A stretch of 64,000 bases of DNA. It comes from Elainella sp. Prado103 (GTDB lineage: Bacteria; Cyanobacteriota; Cyanobacteriia; Elainellales; Elainellaceae). Below are positions 26,698-36,132 of the stretch, piece by piece. How positions within the stretch are numbered: the first letter of the stretch is position 1; each line of letters begins with the position of its first letter. The position numbers and the translations under genes were made by a program. The stretch lies in NCBI GenBank assembly GCA_025454395.1, contig JALOOM010000046.1:1-64000 (forward strand). The letters are read 5' to 3'. A model generated the notes under the pieces. The model did not search any database and was not told the origin of the DNA. It saw only the letters and a list, made by a program, of their open reading frames with translations.

Positions 26698-28236
26698 ATG
26701 AACCAACATGAACGACCACATGGCGTTGGCACAGCATCTTCTGACCCCAATCAGTTTTTTCAAACGGCTCATTTGCAGAAAGACCTCAAGGGGCGATCGA
26801 TTCGGGGCGGAGCGGTTACTTTAGTTTCCCAAGGGTTTAAATTTTTGCTGCAAACCGGAGGGACATTTTTCCTGGCAAGGTTACTGCTGCCTGAAGATTT
26901 CGGTTTGATCGGTATGGTAACCATTGTTTTGAACTTCGTTGAGTTGTTTAAAGATTTAGGGTTATCGGCGGCTACCATCCAGAAGCCTGATATCAATCAT
27001 GCTCAAGTCAGCACATTGTTTTGGATTAACATTGGCTTTAGCTTACTCATTACAGTCCTCGTTGCAGTTCTCGCTCCTGTGATCGCTGTATTTTACGGAG
27101 AAGCCCGTCTCACTCCGATTGTACTTTGCTTATCTGTCAACTTTATGATTGGCGGTTTGGCCGTTCAACACCTAGCTTTATTGAAAAGACAAATGCAGTT
27201 TGGCAGTATTGCGCGGATTGAAATCGTCTCAATGGTCACAGGAGTTGGAACAGCGACGGTAGCTGCTGGGATGGGGATGGGTTATTGGTCGCTGATTATT
27301 TGGCGATTAGTGCAATCCCTGACTACCTTGGTGGGTGCTTGGCTGATGTGCCGTTGGCGACCTGGATTGATCAGCCGCTATGGGAATGTTTCTTCAATGT
27401 TAGTATTTGGCAGTAACATGGCTGGCTTTCATATTGTCAATTATTTTTCCAGAAATGCAGACAATTTTCTGATTGGTCGGTTCTGGGGGGCACAGCAGTT
27501 AGGTCTGTATGCAATAGCGTATAAACTATTATTATTGCCGATCGAACAAATTAATCTCCCACTCACGAATGTTGCACTGCCTACGTTAAGCCGATTGCAA
27601 GAAGAACCGGAAAAGTTTCAACGGTACTACTACCAAGCAATCCTGATTGCTGCATCACTGGGAATGCCGATTGCTGGTTTTCTATTTGCCTGTGCTGATT
27701 TAATCATTCCGCTGGCGCTAGGACAGCAGTGGATGCCAGTCATTCCCATTTTCCGCTGGCTCATCCCAGCCGCCTATGTAGGCACTTGTGGGATTGCCAT
27801 GGGTTGGGCTTTCACTGCCCTCGGTAGAGTCGAGCAACAGTTCAGGTGGGGGCTCTTTGCCTCTAGTTTGACAGTACTGATCTTTGTGATCAGCGTGCGA
27901 TGGGGAGCATTAGGGGTTGCAGTAGGCTATGGTTGTTCCAGACCACTTTTTTTGATTTTGGGTCTGTCATTTTGCTACCGAGGCACTTTTCTGAAGTTAA
28001 GCGATCTAGTGCAGATCCTCGCTAAACCTTTTCTTGCCTCAGTTGGTGCGATCGGACTATTACTCCTCATAAATCAATGGTTTCCAGATAGCATCCATTC
28101 AGCCTTACTTTTACTCCTAGATTGCACTCTGTATAGTCTATTTTATTTAATGCTTTGGATTGTACAACCTGACGGTCTCTCTTCCCTAAGAGAGATGCTT
28201 AAAATGGTTCATTCGTTGAGGGCCGTTGGATCATAA
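26698..28236 (+). CDS. Wzx-like polysaccharide flippase
   Basis: This 512-residue polytopic membrane protein of the MOP superfamily (Wzx/RfbX type) has roughly 12-14 hydrophobic spans. After a polar 40-residue start it reads SIRGGAVTLVSQGFKFLLQT and LLPEDFGLIGMVTIVLNF, characteristic of the family. The mid-region YFSRNADNFLIGRFWGAQQL is the usual loop before the second half. It should flip lipid-linked repeat units across the inner membrane. It is in line with the sugar-transferase and pyruvyl-transferase genes. Confidence 0.93.
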   Translation: MNQHERPHGVGTASSDPNQFFQTAHLQKDLKGRSIRGGAVTLVSQGFKFLLQTGGTFFLARLLLPEDFGLIGMVTIVLNFVELFKDLGLSAATIQKPDINHAQVSTLFWINIGFSLLITVLVAVLAPVIAVFYGEARLTPIVLCLSVNFMIGGLAVQHLALLKRQMQFGSIARIEIVSMVTGVGTATVAAGMGMGYWSLIIWRLVQSLTTLVGAWLMCRWRPGLISRYGNVSSMLVFGSNMAGFHIVNYFSRNADNFLIGRFWGAQQLGLYAIAYKLLLLPIEQINLPLTNVALPTLSRLQEEPEKFQRYYYQAILIAASLGMPIAGFLFACADLIIPLALGQQWMPVIPIFRWLIPAAYVGTCGIAMGWAFTALGRVEQQFRWGLFASSLTVLIFVISVRWGALGVAVGYGCSRPLFLILGLSFCYRGTFLKLSDLVQILAKPFLASVGAIGLLLLINQWFPDSIHSALLLLLDCTLYSLFYLMLWIVQPDGLSSLREMLKMVHSLRAVGS

Positions 28237-28279
28237 GACTGCTTACAATGCTCCCTGTGATTGAGAACGAGGTCAAAAT

Positions 28280-29554
28280 ATGAAGATAGTGATTACTAAC
28301 ACCGTTGCCTTAAACGTTGGGGATGCTGCAATTTTGAAAGGTGTTCTGAAAATCTTGCAGGCAACATTTGGGGAAGAAACAGAATTCATTGTCTATGACC
28401 GTCACCCAGAAGTAGCCCAAAGATATTATCCAGAGTTGAGATTTAAGCAACTGATCTATTATCAGTGTTTCATCAAAAGTAGGATTAAACGTCCAGTCAG
28501 ATTAGTCCGTTACTTCAATAGAACTCGAGTTGAAATTGGGGCTTGGTGCTGGAAGTATGGCATAAAAGCCGCTTCTCGCTTATTTCTATCGAAGGAAGAA
28601 TACGATACTTTTGCAGACTATTACAACGCTGATCTCATAGTCAGTACAGGTGGAACATACTTAGTTGAAAATTATCTGCTTGCACCGCGTATCTTAGATT
28701 ACAAGATTTCACTTCAAGCCCAGAAACCCTTGGTATTTTTCACTCAATCATTAGGTCCTTTTAATCTACCTTTCCATCGGAAGATATTTAAGCGCGTGTT
28801 TGATCAAGCCGCTCTGATCCTGCTCAGAGATTGCCAATCCCAGAAACATCTTGATGATATTGGAGTTGATAATCCCCATGTCTATGTTACTCCCGATGCC
28901 GCTTTTGCGTTAGCTGAGCCCTTGATACCAAAAGCCCAGCCACAAACCAATGGGCTTACCTATAAGCCACGCATTGCGATTTCAGTCAGGAATTGGCAAC
29001 ATTTCAAGAGAATTGATCCAAAGATTGGTCAGAGAAAGTATCAAGAATCTTTACAGATACTCATAACTTATTTTGTAGAGAAGTATCAGGCTGAAGTCAC
29101 GTTTATCTCGACCTGTCAGGGGATTCCTGAATACTATCTGGACGACTCCAGCATAGCGCAGGAAATTTATGATGCTTTGCCTCTCCCTGTTTCTTCCTCC
29201 GTACAGGTCAATTCAGACTTCCATGCACCTGAAGCTTTAGCGGAATTTGTCAAAACTTTTGATTTTGTGATTGCAACTCGACTTCATATGGCGATCTTAT
29301 CGCTGGGAGTCGGAGTTCCAGTCTTTCCCATCTCTTATGAATTTAAGACGAAGGAATTATTTGAAAAGATGGGTGAAGGGCGATGGACAGTCGATATTGA
29401 AGATATTGAACCTGAAGCTTTTGTGAAATCTGTAGATACCTTCTTTCAAGAAATTGAAATAGTTCGCAATAATTTAATTACTGCTGTTGAGCAGGAAAGA
29501 ACAAAGGCTTTTGAGACTTGTTTGCTACTCAAAGAAATCGTTGAATTAGTCTAA
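28280..29554 (+). CDS. polysaccharide pyruvyl transferase family protein
   Basis: This 424-residue protein of the PS_pyruv_trans family adds ketal-linked pyruvate to sugars of exopolysaccharides, using phosphoenolpyruvate. It begins with the Rossmann-like start MKIVITNTVALNVGDAAILK, then shows DLIVSTGGTYLVENYLL, FFTQSLGPFNLP and the C-terminal signature FVIATRLHMAILSLGVGVPV with the conserved R-x-H. Length and order are normal for the family. An acidic pyruvylated polymer is implied, in keeping with the sulfotransferase two genes on. Confidence 0.92.
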   Translation: MKIVITNTVALNVGDAAILKGVLKILQATFGEETEFIVYDRHPEVAQRYYPELRFKQLIYYQCFIKSRIKRPVRLVRYFNRTRVEIGAWCWKYGIKAASRLFLSKEEYDTFADYYNADLIVSTGGTYLVENYLLAPRILDYKISLQAQKPLVFFTQSLGPFNLPFHRKIFKRVFDQAALILLRDCQSQKHLDDIGVDNPHVYVTPDAAFALAEPLIPKAQPQTNGLTYKPRIAISVRNWQHFKRIDPKIGQRKYQESLQILITYFVEKYQAEVTFISTCQGIPEYYLDDSSIAQEIYDALPLPVSSSVQVNSDFHAPEALAEFVKTFDFVIATRLHMAILSLGVGVPVFPISYEFKTKELFEKMGEGRWTVDIEDIEPEAFVKSVDTFFQEIEIVRNNLITAVEQERTKAFETCLLLKEIVELV

Positions 29555-29588
29555 CTGCTCAAGTTATCCACTGGATAAGGTTGACGTG

Positions 29589-30836
29589 ATGAAAATTGCT
29601 TTCCTGGTGGGAGAATTTCCCACACTCTCAGAAACTTTTGTTTTAAATCAGATTACAGGACTAATCGATCAAGGGCATGAGGTCGATATTTATGCAAGTC
29701 CACCTAAGCAGTTGAGCAAGATTCATCCGGATGTCAAGAAATACGATCTACCAAAGAGAACTTTCTACTATGAAGAAATCTCACCCAACTATTTGTTGCG
29801 ATCGATCAAGGGACTGTATCTATTTACTATTTGGGGAATACGCTATCCGAGGCAGATACTGCGGTCAACTAACTTACAGAAATATGGTAACTATGCCAAA
29901 TCACTGCGATTGCTCCATGAGATTGTCCCTTTTTTGAGGCATGGATTACCAAAATATGATGTTATTCACTGTCATTTTGGGATGAATGGCATTAAAGGCA
30001 TGTATCTGCGGCAATTGGGAGTCATTCAGGGCAAGCTTTCAACAGTCTTTCACGGTTTTGATATTTCTGGTTATTTGGATCAGGTAGGAAAGGATACGTA
30101 CAACCAACTTTTCCGAGTCGGAGATTTATTTTTACCTATTAGTGAACATTGGAGAAAACGCCTTTTAGAGCTTGGTGCGCCTGACGAAAAAACAGTTGTT
30201 CATCACATGGGAATTGACTGCCAAGAATTTAAATTCAAAGTTCGTGAATGTAGTTTGGGTGAGAAAACACAAATTACTACGGTCTGTCGCCTGGTTGAAA
30301 AAAAAGGGGTGGAATACGGTATTCGAGCTGTGGCTGCCCTGAAAGAGCGCTTCTCGAATCTGGAGTATATGATCATTGGTGATGGGCCGCTTCAAGAAGA
30401 GCTTGAGCGTTTGATTGCAGAATTACAAGCTGATGATGTGATCAAAATTTTAGGATGGCAACCCCAGGACAGTGTAGTTAAGTGGTTAGAGAAAACTCAC
30501 TTATTTCTGGCTCCGAGTGTGACTGCCCATGATGGAGATCAAGAAGGAATTCCAGTTGCACTCATGGAAGCTATGGCAATGGGTATTCCTGTGATTAGTA
30601 CTTACCACAGTGGTATTCCTGAACTAGTTGAAAATGGCAACTCTGGAATACTGACTGTAGAACGAAATGTTGGTGAATTGATTGATCGATTCAAAATGTT
30701 ACTGGGTAATCCTCAAGTATGGAAATCGATCGGTTTATCAGCTCGCCATAAAGTTGAGGAGGAGTTTGATGTCTCTAAACTGAATCAACAATTAGCTCAA
30801 AGATTTCAGTTATTAACTGAGGCGTTAGAGGTTTAG
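29589..30836 (+). CDS. GT4-family glycosyltransferase (WcaL-like)
   Basis: The 415-residue protein starts MKIAFLVGEFPTLSETFVLN, the opening shared by WcaL/AmsK-type glycosyltransferases. The acceptor domain includes VIHCHFGMNGIKG and FHGFDISGYL, and the donor domain TVCRLVEKKGVEYGIRAV and EGIPVALMEAMAMGIPV (E-X7-E). A GTG sits directly in front of the ATG at 29589; I chose the ATG because AAGG lies 9 bases upstream. It is likely to build the repeat unit. Confidence 0.93.
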   Translation: MKIAFLVGEFPTLSETFVLNQITGLIDQGHEVDIYASPPKQLSKIHPDVKKYDLPKRTFYYEEISPNYLLRSIKGLYLFTIWGIRYPRQILRSTNLQKYGNYAKSLRLLHEIVPFLRHGLPKYDVIHCHFGMNGIKGMYLRQLGVIQGKLSTVFHGFDISGYLDQVGKDTYNQLFRVGDLFLPISEHWRKRLLELGAPDEKTVVHHMGIDCQEFKFKVRECSLGEKTQITTVCRLVEKKGVEYGIRAVAALKERFSNLEYMIIGDGPLQEELERLIAELQADDVIKILGWQPQDSVVKWLEKTHLFLAPSVTAHDGDQEGIPVALMEAMAMGIPVISTYHSGIPELVENGNSGILTVERNVGELIDRFKMLLGNPQVWKSIGLSARHKVEEEFDVSKLNQQLAQRFQLLTEALEV

Positions 30837-30872
30837 TTTATTAAATGTGTGGTCACTTAAGGAGTTCATTTG

Positions 30873-31751
30873 ATGACTTTTGTTGATTTTATGATTGTTG
30901 GCGCAGCTAAATGTGGGACTACAACTATCGCTGAGATTTTGACCCATCATCCTGAGGTTTCCTTTTGTAAAATTAAAGAGCCTCATTTCTTTAGCAAAAC
31001 CCTTGCTTGGCGAGAAAATCTTGAATCCTACAGGGCACTATATGATTTTGATCAAGGATGTATTCGAGGTGAAGCTTCTACCACCTATACTTGTTATCCG
31101 GAATTTAATAAGAATATTCCAGATGAAATTTACGAATTCAATCCTAATCTGAAAATCATTTATTTGATGCGAGACCCTATTCCCCGAATTAGGTCTCAGT
31201 ATGCTCACAACTTGTTGAGAGGATACGCGGCTGCTACCGCTGATGCTGAGATCTTATCTAATCCTTCCTATATTAATCGCACTCGATACTATACACAAAT
31301 CAAGCCTTACATCGAAAAATTCGGTAGGAGGCGGATTCTATTACTGACTCTTGAATCATTTGTTGCAGATAAAACGGCAGTCATGAGACAGATCGCGGAT
31401 TTTCTGGAAATCTCAAATGATAGATTTCAAGACATTGAGGTAGTTAAAAATAAATCAGTTGGTGAAGTAAAAATTGACCATCGATTTGAAAATTTTATGA
31501 ATAACAATCCTGGCTTACATATTTTAAGAAGATATATCCCTAAGTCACTGAAATCCAAGTTGACACCTCTCTTTTCAAAACAAATTTTTGCAGTGCCGGA
31601 AATTAGCAATGAACTAGAGCGTATTATTGTTAACTTGCTTTCACTTGAAATCAATGCGATCGAACAAGTCATGCAACGAGAAATTGTCGAATGGTCTTTT
31701 CCAAAAACTTTAGCAATCACAAACAATTTAGCAATCACAAACAATTTGTGA
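30873..31751 (+). CDS. sulfotransferase with MITE-derived C-terminus
   Basis: This protein transfers sulfate from PAPS to a sugar or other acceptor. The 292 residues show the 5'-phosphosulfate loop in MIVGAAKCGTTTIAEIL and the 3'-phosphate motif LKIIYLMRDPIPRIRSQYAH. The ATG has AAGGAG 8 bases upstream. The last codons are odd: an 18-base unit (TTAGCAATCACAAACAAT) is present twice in tandem (31710-31745), giving LAITNNLAITNNL. The stop codon lies inside TTTGTGAAAAGG, all matching the left arm of the MITE-like family. So the original end of the gene was replaced or extended by the element. The catalytic part is intact, and the polymer is probably sulfated. Confidence 0.9.
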   Translation: MTFVDFMIVGAAKCGTTTIAEILTHHPEVSFCKIKEPHFFSKTLAWRENLESYRALYDFDQGCIRGEASTTYTCYPEFNKNIPDEIYEFNPNLKIIYLMRDPIPRIRSQYAHNLLRGYAAATADAEILSNPSYINRTRYYTQIKPYIEKFGRRRILLLTLESFVADKTAVMRQIADFLEISNDRFQDIEVVKNKSVGEVKIDHRFENFMNNNPGLHILRRYIPKSLKSKLTPLFSKQIFAVPEISNELERIIVNLLSLEINAIEQVMQREIVEWSFPKTLAITNNLAITNNL

Positions 31752-31765
31752 AAAGGGGAGGTGAG
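31711..31765. mobile_element. partial MITE-like element at the sulfotransferase 3' end
   Basis: From 31729 the sequence TAGCAATCACAAACAATTTG, followed by TGAAAAGGGG, matches the left arm of the element at 7062 with two changes over about 30 bases. A second, shorter copy of the tip lies directly upstream at 31711. No right end with GATTGCTA was found downstream, so the copy is truncated or decayed. It covers the last 13 sense codons and the stop of the sulfotransferase gene. Confidence 0.7.
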
Positions 31766-31906
31766 AGCACATCCACGCCTCAGAGACAAAGCCTTAGGAT
31801 CCCATATAATCCTGGCAGGATCGCTCAAGTTTAAGTAAAGTCAGCTTTTAGGCATGTAAGTAAATCTTTGATGATCGAGTATGGCTGGACTAAAAAGGAT
31901 CTTAAA

Positions 31907-33313
31907 ATGAACTGCGAAACCCGAACTCCAGTTTCAGTTCAAGACAGACAAGGAGGGTTGATTATCAAGCTATTGATTGCTTGTTGTGCCGCATTTTTTT
32001 TGATTGGAGCAGGAGCAGTTTTAGGGTTACTTTTCCCTCTTTTGAGTGTTTTGGTGGGGCTCTTTCTCTACTTCAATTGTCCTATTCTATATGTTGGTTT
32101 TACCTTCTGGTTATGGGTATTAAGTCCTTTGGTCAATAGAATGATTATCTACCAGGGCGGCCCTCTCATTGGAGGACTGACTACAGTAGCTAACCTTGTA
32201 ACCCTAATTAGCGTGATCACCTTTCTCCGGTGCCTACCTAAGATTATTAAAGGTAGTAATATTCCATTTTCTATCTGCATATTCGTTGTCCTGTATGGAG
32301 TAAGTATTAGACTTATTCAAGGCTCTTTCGATGATCTTTTGATTGTTGAGCAATCACTCGCATGGCTTTGTCCTATTTTATTTGGCTTCCATATCTCAAC
32401 TTTGTGGAAAAACTATCCAGCTTTGAAAGTTAGCATACAATCCATCTTTTTTTGGATAGTACTGATTATGGGTCTATATGGAATATTTCAATACGTAACT
32501 GCACCTGCTTGGGATCGGAACTTTCTAATTGCTTCAGAGTTATCAGGAAGAGGAACACCTGAACCTTTTGGCATTCGAGTTTGGAGTACCGCAGAAGCTC
32601 CCCAGACATTTGCACTTTATATGATGGCTGGCTTCACGATGCTCCTTGCCAACTTTAAACAGTCTGCTCGTTTTCCAGTGTTGGGGGTTGGGCACTTAGC
32701 TTTCTTTCTCTCTTTAGCTAGAGCAGGTTGGTTAGCTTGGATAGTGGGTTTAACCCTATTCTTTTTCTCTCTCAGATCTAGCCAGCAGATGCGAATTCTG
32801 ATTAGCATCATTGTCGGTATTACCTTTATTGTTTTTCTCATCTCTTTGGAACCCTTCAATGAAGTCATTCTGGAAAGGTTAGAAAGTTTTATAAATCTTG
32901 AAGACGATGTCAGTTTGAATGCTCGTAAAGAAGGATATGCCCTTTTATCAAAAGTTGCTTTTACGCAAATCCTGGGACAGGGTGTCGGAGCCCCACTGGA
33001 TACCGGATCAACAGGATATTCGATCAGCGATGGTTCCATCATTCCACTTTTTTACTACTTTGGTTGGTTGGGCTCAGTTCCCTATCTCTTCGGTTTATTT
33101 TTATCCCTTTTTGCTCTTCTAAGGTGGCAAGGGGTTAGCTCAGACACTTTTAATAGTGCAACCTTATCCATTACTGCTGCGATCGTATTTGTGATTACGC
33201 TCAATCCAACTTTGAATGGTAGTAATGGCATACTGCTTTGGGGATTTATCGGTGCTGGACTATCCTGTCGAAAATATTATTTATCACTTGCCAAACCAAG
33301 ACAATCAGGCTGA
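31907..33313 (+). CDS. O-antigen ligase/polymerase-like membrane protein
   Basis: This 468-residue polytopic protein has about 12 hydrophobic segments and a large polar loop (about 330-385) containing LGQGVGAPLDTGSTGYSISD, the arrangement of Wzy_C polymerases and ligases. It is the only polymerase candidate in the locus, so it probably joins repeat units in the periplasm (Wzy role). I place the start at the ATG of MNCETRTPVSV because AAGGA lies 7 bases upstream; the frame is open to earlier starts at 31868/31871. It stands 155 bases after the sulfotransferase, behind the MITE fragment. Confidence 0.87.
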   Translation: MNCETRTPVSVQDRQGGLIIKLLIACCAAFFLIGAGAVLGLLFPLLSVLVGLFLYFNCPILYVGFTFWLWVLSPLVNRMIIYQGGPLIGGLTTVANLVTLISVITFLRCLPKIIKGSNIPFSICIFVVLYGVSIRLIQGSFDDLLIVEQSLAWLCPILFGFHISTLWKNYPALKVSIQSIFFWIVLIMGLYGIFQYVTAPAWDRNFLIASELSGRGTPEPFGIRVWSTAEAPQTFALYMMAGFTMLLANFKQSARFPVLGVGHLAFFLSLARAGWLAWIVGLTLFFFSLRSSQQMRILISIIVGITFIVFLISLEPFNEVILERLESFINLEDDVSLNARKEGYALLSKVAFTQILGQGVGAPLDTGSTGYSISDGSIIPLFYYFGWLGSVPYLFGLFLSLFALLRWQGVSSDTFNSATLSITAAIVFVITLNPTLNGSNGILLWGFIGAGLSCRKYYLSLAKPRQSG

Positions 33314-33391
33314 TTTTTTCAAGTTGTATTCAGCATATTGATTACAGGTATATAAAGATTAAATGCTCTTCCTAATAATCTGCTCTTCTCT

Positions 33392-34573
33392 ATGAACATT
33401 CTGTTAACCATTCAAGATCCCCTCAATCCAGACTCTGGTGCTGCCGGTAGTACGCTCAGGCTAGGGCAGTGCTACCAGAAATTAGGTCATCAAGTGAATT
33501 ACTATTCCTTGGATAACCTACCGAAATGGCTCTCTGACAAACAGAAAAGAGTGCTATTTCCTGAATTTGTCGCAGCTCATCTCATCAAACTGCTCCACAC
33601 CTCAAAGATTGATGTAGTGGATGGTTCTTCTGGAGATTTATGGTTATGGGCGTTGATTGTACAACGCTTTAGTCAGCTTCGGCCGTTAGTTGTGACTCGA
33701 GTTCATAATCTTGAGCATACTTACCAGGCGAGTCAATTAGCAGCAGCTCAGCGAGGTGAAATCAAGATCGGTTGGAAGTATTGGCTGTATCGAGGTTCTA
33801 TCCGGCTCTGGGAAGTGGCGACTTCTTTGCAAGCTGCTGATCTGGTTTTTCAGCTCAACCGATCAGATCTGGAATATACTGTTCAGCACCTAAGCGTGCG
33901 GCGAGAAACATCCTATATTTTCCCCAATGGTATGCCTGATGAATTTCGCAACTTACCTTTGGAAAGGACACCAACGGAAGAGAATGCAATCATTCGGATT
34001 GCTCAAATTGGCACTTATATTGAACGAAAAGGAATTAAGTATAGTAGCCCAGCCCTGAACCGAATCTTGAAGAAATATTCAAATGTTGAATTAACCCTGT
34101 TGGGAACTCAATGTTTGGAGTGTGCTGATTCCAATAGGATCTATGCAGATTTCGATCCAGCTATCCATGATCGCATCAGGATTATTGACAAATATATTCA
34201 TAGTGATCTACCCCAATTGCTACAAGGGCATCATATTAAGATTTTCGCATCTACCTACGAAGCTTTTGGCAAGGCATTAGTTGAAGCGATGGCCTGTGGG
34301 CTAGCACCCGTGACAACATCAGCCGAAGGGCCTATGGAAATCGTGAAAGAGGGGCATGATGCCTTGGTGGTTCCTCTACGGGACGAACAGGCGATTTTTG
34401 AGGCCTTGGACAAACTGATTACTGATCGGAATCTGTTAGACAGGTTGCGCTGTAATGCTTATCAAACAGCCCAAGCTTATGATTGGCTAGAAATTGCCAA
34501 AAAACGCCTTTACACCTATCAAGAGAGGCTTGATCGAATAGCTTGTACGATCACGCTGCCCCTCAATAACTAA
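33392..34573 (+). CDS. GT4-family glycosyltransferase
   Basis: The 393-residue GT-B protein shows the N-terminal MNILLTIQDPLNPDSGAAGS, an acceptor domain with VTRVHNLEHTYQ, IAQIGTYIERKGIKY opening the donor domain and EAFGKALVEAMACGLAPV (E-X7-E). No signal peptide. Sugar specificity is unknown. It follows the polymerase-like gene by 78 bases. Confidence 0.92.
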   Translation: MNILLTIQDPLNPDSGAAGSTLRLGQCYQKLGHQVNYYSLDNLPKWLSDKQKRVLFPEFVAAHLIKLLHTSKIDVVDGSSGDLWLWALIVQRFSQLRPLVVTRVHNLEHTYQASQLAAAQRGEIKIGWKYWLYRGSIRLWEVATSLQAADLVFQLNRSDLEYTVQHLSVRRETSYIFPNGMPDEFRNLPLERTPTEENAIIRIAQIGTYIERKGIKYSSPALNRILKKYSNVELTLLGTQCLECADSNRIYADFDPAIHDRIRIIDKYIHSDLPQLLQGHHIKIFASTYEAFGKALVEAMACGLAPVTTSAEGPMEIVKEGHDALVVPLRDEQAIFEALDKLITDRNLLDRLRCNAYQTAQAYDWLEIAKKRLYTYQERLDRIACTITLPLNN

Positions 34574-34634
34574 ATATTTTGGCTTCAGAACATTTAATTA
34601 CGAAACGGTTGCAGTCTACAATTGATGTGAAGGA

Positions 34635-35909
34635 ATGCTTGCCAGAAAGTTCAATAAGACCTACTATTTTAGCCTGTTTATCATTGTTGCTCTAGGCTGT
34701 TTACTTAATTTCAATCGTGCTTCTCTGCTAAGCGGGGAGACTGCAAAGCAAGCAAGTACTTTCATCGATACATTAGGGGTAAATATTCATCTCAATTACA
34801 TGGATACTTCCTATAGAAATTATCAAAGTATAATCAAACCCAGGTTGATTGAATTAGGAGTACATTATGTTAGAGATGGCATACCGACAAAAGCGAAACA
34901 AGCTCAAGCTAAAATCCGGGATCTCTCTAGCTCTGGAATTAAAACTCTGCTGATTGTTGATCCAAAACACTTCAAGAATGTTGCAACAGTGATTCCCATG
35001 ATTAAGACGCTAGCATCTAGTTTGGATGCGATCGAAGGCCCCAATGAATGGGATTTACGATCGGGTGTAACCTATCGAGATCAAGCATTTCCAGAAGGTT
35101 TGCGCATCTTTCAATCTGAGTTGTATGCAGCGATTAAACAGGATCCTGAAACGACACACTTCGATGTAGTCGCTCCTTCTATTGTCCAAACAGCCCATGC
35201 GGCTGATCTAGGAGCAGTTCCCTGTGATACGGGCAATATGCATACCTACATGGGTAGCTATCCATCTGAACCGAAACTTTTTCGGAAAATTGCTGATGCC
35301 CAGGTAGTTTGTCCAGGACAACCCGTGATGGCAACTGAAGCCGGATGGCATAGCGCCAAGACGGATCCTCGAAGTCAGGGGGTATCTGAGTCTGTTGCAA
35401 GCAAGTTAATTCCTCGGCTATGGTTAGAGTTTTTTAATCATGGCATTCAACGTACTTTTATCTATGAGCTCATTGATCTCTTCCCTGAAGATGGAGATAA
35501 AGAAAATCGCTTCGGGCTCCTGCGATCGGATGGATCTCGGAAGCCAGCTTTTATAGCACTCAAGAATATGATGCATTTGCTGGCAGATGCTGGATTTGCA
35601 TTTGTGCCTGAAATGCTCAACTATCGGTTGGAGGGATCAGTGGGTCGCATTCATCATACTCTGTTGCAAAAGAGTAATCGCAATTTTTATTTGATTCTTT
35701 GGCAGGAGGTGCCTGCCTTCGATCGCCGCAAGAGGGACTTGGTGGTGCCCGATCGCTCGGTAACCCTAAGCCTTCAAACTCCCATGCAACTTGCTCGACT
35801 CTATCGTCCGCTTGAAAGTGATCAATCTTTAGCAGTATGGCAAAAACCGACCTCGATCCAGTTGCAAATTCCCGATCATCCGCTCATTGTTGAACTGGTT
35901 CCCATCTGA
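34635..35909 (+). CDS. membrane-anchored GH-A-clan glycoside hydrolase-like protein
   Basis: This 424-residue protein has an N-terminal signal anchor (YYFSLFIIVALGCLLNF) and a (beta/alpha)8-type body. The likely acid/base Glu138 is in EGPNEWD and the likely nucleophile Glu235 in MATEAGWHS, spaced as in clan GH-A enzymes (GH39/GH5-like). A C-terminal beta-sheet part follows. AAGGA precedes the ATG. In a polysaccharide locus it may trim or release the polymer outside the cytoplasm. The fold and catalytic pair are my reading; the family number is uncertain. Confidence 0.82.
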   Translation: MLARKFNKTYYFSLFIIVALGCLLNFNRASLLSGETAKQASTFIDTLGVNIHLNYMDTSYRNYQSIIKPRLIELGVHYVRDGIPTKAKQAQAKIRDLSSSGIKTLLIVDPKHFKNVATVIPMIKTLASSLDAIEGPNEWDLRSGVTYRDQAFPEGLRIFQSELYAAIKQDPETTHFDVVAPSIVQTAHAADLGAVPCDTGNMHTYMGSYPSEPKLFRKIADAQVVCPGQPVMATEAGWHSAKTDPRSQGVSESVASKLIPRLWLEFFNHGIQRTFIYELIDLFPEDGDKENRFGLLRSDGSRKPAFIALKNMMHLLADAGFAFVPEMLNYRLEGSVGRIHHTLLQKSNRNFYLILWQEVPAFDRRKRDLVVPDRSVTLSLQTPMQLARLYRPLESDQSLAVWQKPTSIQLQIPDHPLIVELVPI

Positions 35910-36132
35910 AGATTAGATCGATCTTTTAAGATGGTTTAGGGATCGATATGTTTGGGGATACAAATTATAAAAGGTAATTTAGATGGGGATAGTGAAATTA
36001 TATATGTCACGACAGATTTTATAACTACATGTATCTAAACGAGACTTAAATCTAAACGTTTGTAATTCTATTCATAGCCCTACACCATCAACCTATCCTA
36101 CTGGACTATCAGCCTCGATCCTTTGTGTCGGT

